From Chelativorans sp. AA-79 (lineage in GTDB: Bacteria > Pseudomonadota > Alphaproteobacteria > Rhizobiales > Rhizobiaceae), in NCBI RefSeq assembly GCF_029457495.1, contig NZ_CP120362.1:124001-188000 (forward strand): a stretch of 64,000 nt of DNA, in the 5' to 3' direction. Both the position numbers and the translations under genes were made by a program. Each line of letters starts with the position of its first letter. The stretch's first letter is position 1. Positions 56,034 through 64,000 of the stretch are shown here, in pieces. The notes beneath the pieces are model-generated. The model searched no databases and had not been told where the DNA came from. It saw only the letters and a program-made list of their open reading frames with translations.

Positions 56034-56400
56034 GAGCCTCCGTGCGGCCCTCCAGATGCTCGCGGATCTCGGAACGAAACGGCTCCTCGCGGCCCGCCAC
56101 CTGCTTGGCCGAGTATTCCACAAAACCTTCCGCCGTCTTTAGCCGCCCGCTGCGCATCCCGTTGCGGTAACCTTGGCCGGGCGCGGCGCCATGTTCCTAA
56201 TAGTCCCGACCGACCGCATCTCGGCTCTCCCCCTCCAACGCTTCCTCAACAATCAGGCGGGTCGCAAGCTTCATGAGCTCGGAGCGCCCCGCCGGTGCGG
56301 AAACACGCCCTTCAATCAGGTCGGAAAGGGATTGGCGCGTGCGCATCGATGCCGGTATTCTCGTCGTCAGGGGTGCCTCCCTTTCCGGTGCCGGCGCCAA
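56034..56400 (-). pseudogene. IS256-family transposase, N-terminal fragment with amber stop
   Basis: The minus strand gives SELMKLATRLIVEEALEGES, then a TAG at 56197-56199, then EHGAAPGQGYRNGMRSGRLK, TAEGFVEYSAKQVAGREEPF and RSEIREHLEGRTEAL in the same frame. The pattern is the start of the IS256/mutator family (RNG-R-GRL-TAEG ... VPQ-R). The stop falls where relatives have tyrosine (GRDY-YEHG), a one-base nonsense change. The catalytic part is missing. Confidence 0.68.
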
Positions 56401-56439
56401 CCGGCATGGGTTTTTGATTCCTCAGCAAAGGATGCACCC

Positions 56440-56926
56440 CGCCCTCAATTTCCAGCAACTCTAGGACTTCACGCCTTGTCCGGCCGAGGCGGACGGCAAG
56501 GAACGGCAGTTTTTGCCCGTCCGGATCTTTCGGATCGGCCGGTAGCCGTTCTTCCTCCACCAGTTGCTCGATGCGCAGCGGACGCGATCTCGGCGGGCCG
56601 CCCGAGGCGAAGGCGGCGAGCAGCAGCGCGAGATCGCGGACGTCGCCCAGGCGGTCGCCGGCACAGCTCTTAAATTTAAGCGGGGCGGTCAGGATGTCGG
56701 CCGTCAGCACCTTTGTGCTCTTGCGCGTTCTTGGCCGTGCGCTGGCGCGAACCGCCAGTTTGAGCGCGCTCCGTAGGCCTGGCGCGTTGAATCTTCCGCG
56801 TAGTCCGCGCCATCTGGTCAGCGTCGACCAGCTCGACAACCGCCGGCGAACGGTGGACGGCGCATGCGGGCGATTCGCGCGCAGCAGCCCGTCTGCTCGA
56901 AGTACCGCGGCCACCTTATCGGGCAT
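56440..56926 (-). pseudogene. Tyrosine recombinase (integrase) fragment
   Basis: The minus strand encodes NRPHAPSTVRRRLSSWSTLT, a core-binding domain, then CAGDRLGDVRDLALLLAAFA followed by RIEQLVEEERLPADPKDPDG, which is the start of an integrase catalytic domain (DRLALLL-FASGGRRSE-LRIEQL). The box I arginine region is garbled by a small indel (PPRSRP), and the later His and Tyr blocks are absent. Confidence 0.6.
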
Positions 56927-56996
56927 GCCGCGCGAAGAATCGGTCTCCCGATTTGCCGGAGGCCCGCGAGCCCCGCAACATTTCCGGCTATCCGGT

Positions 56997-57843
56997 TCAG
57001 TGCGATATCAGCACTGGAACCGTCGTATTTTTCAGAACCGCCCGGGTCACGCTTCCGAAGAGCAACTGCCTGGAGCGACCGTGACTGTAAGCACCCATGA
57101 CAATCAGGTCGGCATTGTGACGAATGGCGGCATTCACGACGGCGTCGGCGATAGATGCGCCGTCGGACTCAAGTTGTTCAACGTCCACCGGGGCTCCATG
57201 GCGTGCCAGATGGAGAGCGATGTTGGCGCCGGGTTCTTCTCCATGCCGGCCGGGATTTCTGTTTGGATCGACAACGAGTATTTTGACGAGTTCGGCCTCT
57301 GAGAGGAGCGGCGACGCATCTGTGGCGGCCCTGCGCGCTTCCTTGCTGGCATTCCACGCAATCAGGATGCGGGTGCCAACGCTGTCCGACGTCCAGCTAT
57401 TCGGCACAATCAGCATCGGAACGCCGGTCGCAAGCAGAAGATGCTCGGGAAGCCAATGTTCTGGCAACCCACGCGGCTCTGTTTTGACCTACGATCACCA
57501 GATCAGCATAGAAAGAATTGAGAAGAATATTCCGGTCACTCTCTGTATTCCATACCAGCCGCAACTCTGCCTGAAAACCTCTATCACCCACCAGATCGGC
57601 AAATTGCCGCCCCGCTTGCAAAACGGCCCGTTCCTGCGACGAACGGTGACATTCGAGTACCTCCCGGACAGCCCGCTGGCCACGGGCAAAGCCATCGTGT
57701 GAATGATGATCGATGTTGTCCGGGACGACGTAGATGCCGATCAGATGAGCCATGCTCCGCCGCGCGAGATCAGCCGCAATGCGAAGCCGGTGCATGCTTG
57801 CTGATGATGCATCGATGAAGACGATTATATCCTTGTATGCCAT
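56997..57843 (-). pseudogene. Tandem universal stress protein with one frameshift
   Basis: The first UspA domain reads MAYKDIIVFIDASSASMHRL, IAADLARRSMAHLIGIYVVP and FYADLVIVGQNRA. A one-base shift near 57465 leads into LPEHLLLATGVPMLIVPNSW, TRILIAWNASKEARRAATDA and the second domain's ADLIVMGAYSHGRSRQLLFG ATP-site motif and C-terminus. Total about 280 residues, normal for tandem Usp. It follows TetR, EmrB, EmrA and MarR on the same strand. Confidence 0.82.
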
Positions 57844-57909
57844 GTGGCTTCCGCTTTGGAGATTTTGGTCAAACCGAAATGAGGCTGAACGGCGCCTAGA
57901 GACGCTTCT

Positions 57910-58581
57910 CTACGCTCCCCTATGTTGCCGTAACATTGCATTGAGGTTGTTTATGACGGCGGACGCGGTTAGAGCTGACTCTCGGGGACCGACCGCCTTC
58001 CAGGTCATCCGCCGCATCACCACCTCGCGACCGATACGAAAATAGAGCACCTGGCCTATCAGAGTGAAGACGGTGATGCGTGTTGTCTCTTCCTCGGCGG
58101 GCTCGCCCGTCGCCGCTTCCCACAACCGGCACAGGTGACGGTGAACCGGTTCTACGACGCCTGTATAGATTCGGTCCAGCGCGGAAGTCGGATGCGCCAT
58201 CTCGCGGAGTATGAACTGGACAATCGACGACATTTCCGGGCGACTCATTAAGAAAATGGCCATGGTTTCCAGCGCCACGCGCAATTCCTCGGCTGCAGTG
58301 TCCGGGTCAGCGGCGTTGACCGGGTCACGACCGTCGGAGGGGAATGCGCGTGCGGCGGCGCCTGCGATCGTCTCGACGATGAAGTCCGCGCAGGCATTCC
58401 GGAGGCCTTCCTTGCCGCCGAAATGATAGGTGATGCTGGCGATATTGGCTTTCGCTTTGGCGGCGATTTCGCGGGTCGAGGTACCGTCAAAGCCCTTGCC
58501 GCCGAATAGCTCCAGTGCGGCGCGGATCAACGCCTGCCGTGTCTGCTCGGAAGCGCCGGCGTGATGGGGTCGGGTTTGCAT
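57910..58581 (-). CDS. TetR-family regulator with CerR-type C-terminal domain
   Basis: A 223-residue repressor: HTH TSTREIAAKAKANIASITYH after ALIRAALELFGGKGFDG; the C-terminal part (RITVFTLIGQVLYFRIGREV, VVMRRMTWKAVGPRESALTA) resembles CerR/DUF1956 TetR proteins, often found beside HlyD-type efflux genes. It lies directly downstream of emrB in the same direction. Confidence 0.87.
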   Translation of the reverse strand: MQTRPHHAGASEQTRQALIRAALELFGGKGFDGTSTREIAAKAKANIASITYHFGGKEGLRNACADFIVETIAGAAARAFPSDGRDPVNAADPDTAAEELRVALETMAIFLMSRPEMSSIVQFILREMAHPTSALDRIYTGVVEPVHRHLCRLWEAATGEPAEEETTRITVFTLIGQVLYFRIGREVVMRRMTWKAVGPRESALTASAVINNLNAMLRQHRGA

Positions 58582-58688
58582 GGGTTCGTTTCCAAGTCAC
58601 TGGCGCCCGAATTCGCGCGAGGCACGGTTCGATGCTGCCGCGTTGATGCGGCTGGCCGCCCGGCCGAAGAACGCCGTGCCCGACATCG

Positions 58689-60275
58689 TCAGTCGGTCGC
58701 GCCGACAGGGGCGCTGTGCGCGTCGAGTTTATGACGCGTTTCGGCGCGATACAGCAGCCATGTCGGCAACAGCGCAATCGAAAAGACGATCGCCACAACA
58801 ATGAAGCCGTCGCGGAACGCGGCCGTATTCGCCTGAATTGCGATGCTTTGCGCGAGAAAGGACATCGCCGCCGGCAGTTGTTGGAAATCCGGTATGCCGG
58901 CCGCCTTGACCATTCCGGCAACCTGGTTCAGCAGCGAAATTGTCGCGGTGTTGTCGCTGGTCTGGGTCGCGGCGAACGCGTCGGCGTGCATCACGGTCCG
59001 TCGCTCGAGGAAGACGGCAAGCAGGTTGACGCCGAAGGCACCGCCGAGCTGTCGTATGAAATTGATCGCTCCCGACCCCTGGGCGACCAGCTTTGCGGGC
59101 AGCACCTTCAGCGAGCTCGCGGTCAGCGACGGGAAAATGAGGCCCAGACCGACCCGCGACAGCACGGTGAGCCAGGCGAGCGTCCAAAAGCTCGTGTTGA
59201 TGTCGATGTCCGACGTGAGATAGGAGGAATAGGCGAAGATCGCGAGACCGGAGCCGATCAGCCAGCCTGATGGGAGGCGATCGGACATGCGTCCGGCGAT
59301 GGGGAACACGAGCACCAGAACAAAGCCCGAGGGCATCAGCAGCAGGCCCGCCTGTGTCGGCGTCAACCCCTGGATCGTCTGCACGAACAGCGGGACCAGA
59401 TAGGTCGAGCCGAAGAGGCCCGCGCCCATGATGAAGCCGACCAGGCAGGCGGAGGCGAAGGGCAACTGCGCGAAAAGCCGCATGTCGAGCATGGGCTTCT
59501 CGGTCCTGATCTCCCAAAGAACGAACCCCGACGCTGCAAGCGCGGCAATCGCGAACTGCGCCAGGATCGGATCCGAGGTCCAGCCCTCGCGCTGGGCGTT
59601 GGTCAGTGCGTTCAACAGAAAACCGAGAAAGACGCAAAGAAGGATCATGCCGGTCCAGTCGAATCCCGGGCGCGGCCCTCTTTCGACCCGCGACGGCAGA
59701 AAAAGGTTCGACAGGACAATGGCTAGCGCGGCAAAGGGAAGACCGAGATAAAAGACATACCGCCAGTTGAACGCATCGATCAGGATTCCGCCGATCCACG
59801 GGCCGAGCGCCGGTGCGAGCACGACGCCAATGCCGAAAATCCCCATGGCGGCGCCGCGCTGGTTCGCAGGAAAGACCTGAAAAAGCAAAACCATTGCAAG
59901 TGGCTGTACGATTCCGGCGGCCGCCCCCTGGATCACCCGCGCAATGGTCAGCACGGTTTCGTTGGGAGCAAGCCCGCCCAGGACCGATCCCGCAGCGAAC
60001 ACGACGAGCGCTGTGATCATGCTTAGCCGTTGGCCGAAGGCCCTGTTGGCCCAGTCGGCCAGCAGCATCGTCGCCGTCATCGCGGCGAGAAATCCGGTCG
60101 AAATCCATTGCGCCTCGACCTGGCTGATGCCGAACGTCCCCATGACCCCGGGAATTGCGACATTGACGATCGTGGTCGAGAGCACGACCGCAATCGCGGC
60201 GATCATCACGGTTCCCGTCGCCAGCCAACGGTAGGCCGGACCATAACGGTCGAAGAGATTATCGATCGACGACAT
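58689..60275 (-). CDS. emrB: EmrB/QacA-type MFS drug efflux pump (DHA2)
   Basis: A 528-residue proton-driven exporter of the 14-helix DHA2 family. The antiporter motif C is VLAPALGPWIGGILIDAFNW, with loop motif NRAFGQRLSMITALVVF earlier. With the EmrA-type adaptor encoded by the overlapping upstream gene (17 bases) it should form a tripartite pump expelling hydrophobic toxins to the outside. Substrates unknown. Intact. Confidence 0.92.
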   Translation of the reverse strand: MSSIDNLFDRYGPAYRWLATGTVMIAAIAVVLSTTIVNVAIPGVMGTFGISQVEAQWISTGFLAAMTATMLLADWANRAFGQRLSMITALVVFAAGSVLGGLAPNETVLTIARVIQGAAAGIVQPLAMVLLFQVFPANQRGAAMGIFGIGVVLAPALGPWIGGILIDAFNWRYVFYLGLPFAALAIVLSNLFLPSRVERGPRPGFDWTGMILLCVFLGFLLNALTNAQREGWTSDPILAQFAIAALAASGFVLWEIRTEKPMLDMRLFAQLPFASACLVGFIMGAGLFGSTYLVPLFVQTIQGLTPTQAGLLLMPSGFVLVLVFPIAGRMSDRLPSGWLIGSGLAIFAYSSYLTSDIDINTSFWTLAWLTVLSRVGLGLIFPSLTASSLKVLPAKLVAQGSGAINFIRQLGGAFGVNLLAVFLERRTVMHADAFAATQTSDNTATISLLNQVAGMVKAAGIPDFQQLPAAMSFLAQSIAIQANTAAFRDGFIVVAIVFSIALLPTWLLYRAETRHKLDAHSAPVGATD

Positions 60276-61458
60276 CGATGCTGACTTCCACCATCATTCC
60301 GGGACGCAGCAGACCGTCCTGCTTTCCGATGGAAATCCGCACCGGCAGGCGTTGGGTCACCTTGGTGAAGTTGCCGCTCGGATTGGGGCTGGGCAGCAGC
60401 GCGAACTGGCTTGTAGCCGCCGCGCCGAGCCGCACGACCTCGCCGTGGAACTCCCGTCCGGGATAGGCGTCAACGGTGATCCGAGCGGGTGCGCCGATTT
60501 GAACATTCCGGAAATCCGTCTCCTTTACGTTCGCATCGACCCATACGTTCTCGGGATCGTGATAGATAAGCAGCCTGGTGCCGGGCGAGACAAATTCACC
60601 GGCGTCAACGAAGGTGCTGTCGATCACGCCGTCGAACTCCGCTCGGATTTCGCGCTTCGTCAGGTCGATGCGCTTCTGTTCGATCTGCGCGGTCAATGCT
60701 TCGATCTGCGCGTCAAGCGTTGCGATCTGCCGTTCAAGTACACCGATCTGGGCCTCCTCCGCCTCGACCACCTGCAGATTTGCCTTGGCGGTCTCAATGC
60801 CTGCCGCGGTCGAACGCTCCTGTTGCGTAGCGGCCGCGAGCTGGGCTTCTGCATCCTCGAGCTGCTGGATTGACACAACATTTCGCCCTGCAAGAGCCGC
60901 GATACGGTCGAACTGGGACTGCGCGCTCTCAAGCGTCGCCTCGGCAGATGCGTGCGCGGCTTCCGCGGCGGCAATTTGGGCGCGGGCCGCGTCGAGCTTG
61001 GCGGCGACCTGGGTTCGTATCAAGTCCTGCTGCGCGCGCAACTCGTTCTGCTGTGACTTGGCGCCGGATACCTGAGCCTTCAAGCCTTTCAGCTCTTGCG
61101 TGACCGAGGCCGACTCCAGCGTCGCAAGAACCTGGCCCCTTGCGACTCTGTCACCCGCCATAACAGAAAGCGTCACGATCCTGCCGGAGACCTCGCTGCT
61201 GACGGCGACCAGATTGCCGGCGATTCGGGCATCGTCGAGGAAGACATGGGTCCACCGCGCCGCCAGCCACGGATAGGTGAAATAGGCTGCAACACCAAGC
61301 GCCGCCAGAATCACCACCGTTCGGACGAGGCGGCGCACTCTTCCGTCGCGCCGCCCTGGCGAGGCGGTCGTTTCGACGGTGTCCCCCGAAGGCTCGGCTT
61401 CGGCGACGTCCAGCTCCCTCACCTTCGCGTACTGCGAGGGCTTTGCTTCCATGTTCAT
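60259..61458 (-). CDS. emrA: EmrA-type HlyD membrane-fusion adaptor
   Basis: A roughly 399-residue periplasmic adaptor anchored by one helix (RTVVILAALGVAAYFTYPWL). The lipoyl halves are VSSEVSGRIVTLSVMAGDRV and IRAEFDGVIDSTFVDAGEFV. Between them lies a long alanine/glutamine-rich coiled coil (about 110-260) with repeated IETAKANLQVVEAEEAQ-like heptads. ATG 61458 begins one base before the marR stop at 61460, so the two are tightly coupled. Confidence 0.92.
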   Translation of the reverse strand: MNMEAKPSQYAKVRELDVAEAEPSGDTVETTASPGRRDGRVRRLVRTVVILAALGVAAYFTYPWLAARWTHVFLDDARIAGNLVAVSSEVSGRIVTLSVMAGDRVARGQVLATLESASVTQELKGLKAQVSGAKSQQNELRAQQDLIRTQVAAKLDAARAQIAAAEAAHASAEATLESAQSQFDRIAALAGRNVVSIQQLEDAEAQLAAATQQERSTAAGIETAKANLQVVEAEEAQIGVLERQIATLDAQIEALTAQIEQKRIDLTKREIRAEFDGVIDSTFVDAGEFVSPGTRLLIYHDPENVWVDANVKETDFRNVQIGAPARITVDAYPGREFHGEVVRLGAAATSQFALLPSPNPSGNFTKVTQRLPVRISIGKQDGLLRPGMMVEVSIDVVDR

Positions 61459-61459
61459 T

Positions 61460-61885
61460 CTATAGTCCTTCAAGTCGGCTGCCGATGAGACGCAGCACGC
61501 GATGCGCGGTCGCCACATCGTCCGGGTGTATGCCTTCCATCACTTCTTTCCTGAAGGCATCCGCAATGCGGTCTATCTCGTCAATGAGCGGTGTGGCGCT
61601 CTCGGTGAGGTGGATTTTCTTGACGCGCCTGTCATCGCCGGCCTCGAGGCGCTCGATCAGCCCCCGCTCCTGGAGCGCGTCCAGCAGACGCACCAAGGTG
61701 GGTCCTTCCACGCCGATCTTGTCGGCGAGGTCCCTTTGCGCAAGACAGCCTGAGTGCCGCAGATGCAGAAGTGCAATCCACCGCGCCTGCGTCAGTCCCA
61801 GATGCTTCACGCGCGCGTCGAGGAGCGTTCGCCAACGGCGCCCGACCCGGCCAAGTTCCACGACAAACTCTCTGCTTGGATCCAA
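61460..61885 (-). CDS. MarR-family repressor
   Basis: A 141-residue winged-helix regulator: LTQARWIALLHLRHSGCLAQ, RDLADKIGVEGPTLVRLLDA, and a wing LEAGDDRRVKKIHLTE. It is the first gene of the marR-emrA-emrB-tetR-usp run and divergent from a usp gene. The near-palindrome upstream is its likely operator, so it probably represses both directions until a toxic ligand binds. Confidence 0.9.
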   Translation of the reverse strand: MDPSREFVVELGRVGRRWRTLLDARVKHLGLTQARWIALLHLRHSGCLAQRDLADKIGVEGPTLVRLLDALQERGLIERLEAGDDRRVKKIHLTESATPLIDEIDRIADAFRKEVMEGIHPDDVATAHRVLRLIGSRLEGL

Positions 61886-61899
61886 AGTCTTAGCTTTCT

Positions 61900-61922
61900 T
61901 ATTGATAGTGTGCTACTCAATA
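61900..61922. promoter_or_regulatory. Near-palindrome in the marR-usp divergent promoter (probable MarR operator)
   Basis: TATTGATAG at 61900 and CTACTCAATA ending at 61922 form nearly perfect inverted halves around TGTG, with one extra base in the right arm. It lies between the divergent marR and usp starts, 15 bp from marR and 35 bp from usp. Size and symmetry fit a MarR dimer site. Confidence 0.65.
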
Positions 61923-61956
61923 GCTTAGCCTCGATCATGAAGCAAGGGCTACTGAT

Positions 61957-62433
61957 ATGTACCGCAAGATGCTGCTGGCATATGATGGGTCTGTCGACGG
62001 GCGTCTTGCCCTTGGCGAGGGTGCGCGGCTCGCGCAACTGTGCGGAGCGCAGGTCTGCCTGCTGGCGGTGGTGCAGATTTCCACGGGCATCGTGCTTGCG
62101 GAGGGCGTGCATTCGGGAATTGTCGGCGACCAGAGCGAGGTCTACCGAAACATTCTCGCCGAAGGCGAGCGGCGGTTGCGAGACATGGGTCTTCGGCCCG
62201 AAGCCCGCCTCAATATGGGCGACCCCGGACCGGAGATTTGCGCCGTCGCAAGGGAGATCGAGGCCGATCTCGTTGTCGTCGGCCACCGCCAGCATGGAAC
62301 CTTGGCAAGGTGGTGGTCAGGGTCGGTGACCACGTATCTCGCCGACCATCTGGCCTGCAGCCTGCTGATCGGGCGGATGGAGATGTCCAACCCACACGTC
62401 GACAGGCCGAAGGTCCGATCAAAGGCTCTTTGA
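61957..62433 (+). CDS. Universal stress protein, single UspA domain
   Basis: A 158-residue cytosolic stress protein: KMLLAYDGSVDGRLALGEGA at the start, nucleotide-contacting LVVVGHRQHGTLARWWSGSV near the end. The glycines of the ATP-binding G-x2-G-x9-G(S/T) motif are largely kept. It is divergent from the efflux operon and followed 7 bp later by a MarR-XRE regulator gene, with which it is probably co-transcribed. Confidence 0.88.
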   Translation: MYRKMLLAYDGSVDGRLALGEGARLAQLCGAQVCLLAVVQISTGIVLAEGVHSGIVGDQSEVYRNILAEGERRLRDMGLRPEARLNMGDPGPEICAVAREIEADLVVVGHRQHGTLARWWSGSVTTYLADHLACSLLIGRMEMSNPHVDRPKVRSKAL

Positions 62434-62439
62434 CAAACC

Positions 62440-63204
62440 ATGGCCGATAGAGTTCCGAAAGAGGTCGCCCTTGCCCTTGAAGCGCTCGCCTTTGCCAAGT
62501 CGTTCCACCGACAGCTTTCGCTCGCACTCGAGGCTGCGGGGATTGCAGTGACGCCTACCCAGGCGCGCGTGCTCTTGACGGTGGCGGAAAATGAAGGTCT
62601 CCGCCAGACGCAATTGGCGCAATTGCTTTGCTGCGAGGCCATGACCCTCGTCGGCGCGCTCGATCGCTTGCAGGCTGCCGGCCTGGTCAAGCGGGAGCTT
62701 GACGAAGACGACCGCCGAGCGAGGCGGGTTCTATTGCAGCCCGAGGCGATTCCACTCGTCAGAAGGATCAAGAAACTCGTAACAGAGCTCTGCGTTGCCA
62801 CTGGCAACGAATTGGACGACCAAGCGGTGAAACGGTCACGGGATATCCTATCGCGAATGCGTGGGAATCTTGCCGAGCTTGCGGCAGGCGCGTCTCCTGC
62901 GCGCAGAACTGATCAGAGGGCAGAGGAGCGTTCCGGCAGCGACCAGAAATACAGTGTCGAGCACAACCAAGATCGTTACCTTTCTCCGTCTCAGTGCCGG
63001 ATGGCCAGAGTAGGGCTGGGACTCTCCGTCCGTGAACTCGCGAGACAGGCAAAGGTCTCTGGACTTACGGTTACCCGCCTTGAGAATGGCAACGTCTCGT
63101 GCCCTGACGAAGTGCTAGACGCTCTGAAACAGGTCTTGGAATCAAACGGCGCGGAGTTCATCAACGAGAATGGAGGCGGTCCGGGTGTGCGGCTCCGAAA
63201 GTAA
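62440..63204 (+). CDS. MarR-XRE fusion regulator
   Basis: A 254-residue protein with two DNA-binding domains. Residues about 1-145 are a MarR winged helix (VTPTQARVLLTVAENEGLRQ, TQLAQLLCCEAMTLVGALDR, wing LDEDDRRARRVLLQ). A charged linker (about 148-178) leads to a Cro/XRE helix-turn-helix at about 180-254 (LSPSQCRMARVGLGLSVREL, ARQAKVSGLTVTRLENGN, ending FINENGGGPGVRLRK as in small stand-alone XRE proteins). No stop or second ribosome site separates them. It may be a genuine fusion or the product of lost intergenic sequence. Confidence 0.82.
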   Translation: MADRVPKEVALALEALAFAKSFHRQLSLALEAAGIAVTPTQARVLLTVAENEGLRQTQLAQLLCCEAMTLVGALDRLQAAGLVKRELDEDDRRARRVLLQPEAIPLVRRIKKLVTELCVATGNELDDQAVKRSRDILSRMRGNLAELAAGASPARRTDQRAEERSGSDQKYSVEHNQDRYLSPSQCRMARVGLGLSVRELARQAKVSGLTVTRLENGNVSCPDEVLDALKQVLESNGAEFINENGGGPGVRLRK

Positions 63205-64000
63205 AGATTTCCGGTAGCGACGGCGTGTCTTTTCGCAGAACAACCATCAGCATCAGTGTGGCGAGGCAAGGAGCGTGCCCTGGTTGAGGTGAAATGCCGC
63301 CGTCGCCAGTGCGCAGCACCTAGCGAGCCGGATTTCCCAGAGGGGCGCAGAATCGGAACTGGAACCTCTAAGTTCCTCCAGACCGGATGATGCTTCCGAT
63401 TTGTTTTTCATCCGAAGTTTCATGCTCTGTAAACTGGCTGTTCGTCCGCAACCGGCATTGTGGCAAACTCAATCGTATCGAGCCGGAAACCGAGAACTCC
63501 TGTCCGTCGCAATCTCGCCTCATCGGGCTTCCCGGGTAGTGTCGATAGTTCTGCAAATTCGCTGATTGGGGCGGTCACGGCCGCGCGCCTGAGGCCGAGC
63601 CGTTCTTTCAGCTCCACGCCCAAGTTCGCAGGATGCTGGAATCCGTCGACCTGTGCGCCGTGACCGCAGCCGCCACTTATGGCAGTCGGCGCAGCCCTTT
63701 GTCGCCACAGCGCAATATGGCTGTCGAAACCTATGAAAACCGGCTCGAGGCAGATCGCTGCATCAACAGCGGCGACCTCAAGGAACACAAGTAACTCGTG
63801 CTCAATGCTGCCGCGTGGCCAATTACAAGGCCGACCCAACTTGCTGAACTTGACGCACACAACCGTGAGCGCCACGACGAGCGCAGCCTTGGCACGCCGC
63901 GCGTACGGACGGAAGATCTGAACGGCGAGCTTCGTGATCGATTACGGGCACCGTTCCGACAGCCAGAGCCGAACGTGCTATCACTATTCAAGCCCAAGCG
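63205..64000. other. Right-hand end of window, no gene assigned
   Basis: Open frames of 60-150 codons exist on both strands; the longest is minus 63420-63875. None shows a signature I recognise, and plus-strand frames are interrupted by stops. The stretch could be a decayed gene or the edge of one continuing past the window. I see no terminal repeat or tRNA in it. Confidence 0.4.

Noticed and set aside
63420..63875. 151-codon minus-strand frame near the right edge
   Set aside because: No motif or ribosome site, and the opposite strand has an equally long broken frame; left unassigned.
1..64000. tRNA, rRNA and CRISPR arrays
   Set aside because: No cloverleaf with a conserved T loop, no rRNA sequence and no regularly spaced repeat series was found by reading; a covariance-model scan would be the decisive check.

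Overview
The window is GC-rich DNA with the gene content of an alphaproteobacterium, most likely a member of the Hyphomicrobiales (Rhizobiales). The grounds are the imuA-imuB-dnaE2 mutagenesis operon with a GAAC-N7-GAAC box (the alphaproteobacterial LexA site form), several TRAP and tripartite tricarboxylate carriers with GntR and LysR regulators, and the mix of IS families. No rRNA, tRNA or CRISPR array was seen. It reads as accessory DNA, a genomic island or large plasmid: catabolic and transport operons separated by many broken mobile elements.

Region by region. 1-4585: the end of an ABC importer, its substrate-binding protein, and a complete TRAP carrier. 4692-7500: an IS5-family element with a frameshifted transposase, then ISL3 and Tn3 transposase debris. 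7769-14364: a one-strand catabolic cluster (VOC/extradiol-type enzyme, second TRAP carrier, zinc alcohol dehydrogenase, FAH-family hydrolase, GntR/FCD regulator). 14375-15520: an IS6 end and a broken unknown gene. 15546-16335: an AbiEi-type antitoxin gene whose toxin partner is cut after about 19 codons. 16336-19943 and 26914-30521: two copies, same orientation, of a 3,608-bp TniA-TniB-TniQ transposon. Between the copies lie a sulfur-handling/stress set (cysteine desulfurase, DsrE, SHOCT, VTT-rhodanese, FtsH), a complete AbiE toxin-antitoxin pair and several relics. 30556-38270: UvrD-type helicase, then imuA-imuB-dnaE2. 38363-46450: fragments and insertions (DUF2971, KaiC-like, PRC-barrel, frameshifted mgtE, response regulator and truncated kinase, integrase piece, intact IS701, IS1182 and IS3 parts, a beheaded 2-hydroxyacid dehydrogenase). 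46512-53183: formylglycine-generating enzyme, LysR, Cys-type sulfatase and a TctCBA carrier. 53512-57843: LysR, a broken ABC permease, Tn3/IS256/integrase debris, and a frameshifted universal stress protein. 57910-63204: TetR, EmrB, EmrA and MarR on one strand, and a universal stress protein plus a MarR-XRE fusion on the other.

How the genes may work together: the VOC-TRAP-ADH-FAH block looks like uptake plus stepwise breakdown of a hydroxylated or ring-cleaved carboxylic acid. The FGE-sulfatase-TctCBA block looks like sulfate-ester cleavage coupled to uptake of an organic acid, with FGE activating the sulfatase cysteine. The TniABQ pair brackets a 14.2-kb segment that may be, or have been, mobile as a unit. 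Many single-base frameshifts in otherwise well-preserved genes suggest recent decay, or uncorrected sequencing indels.
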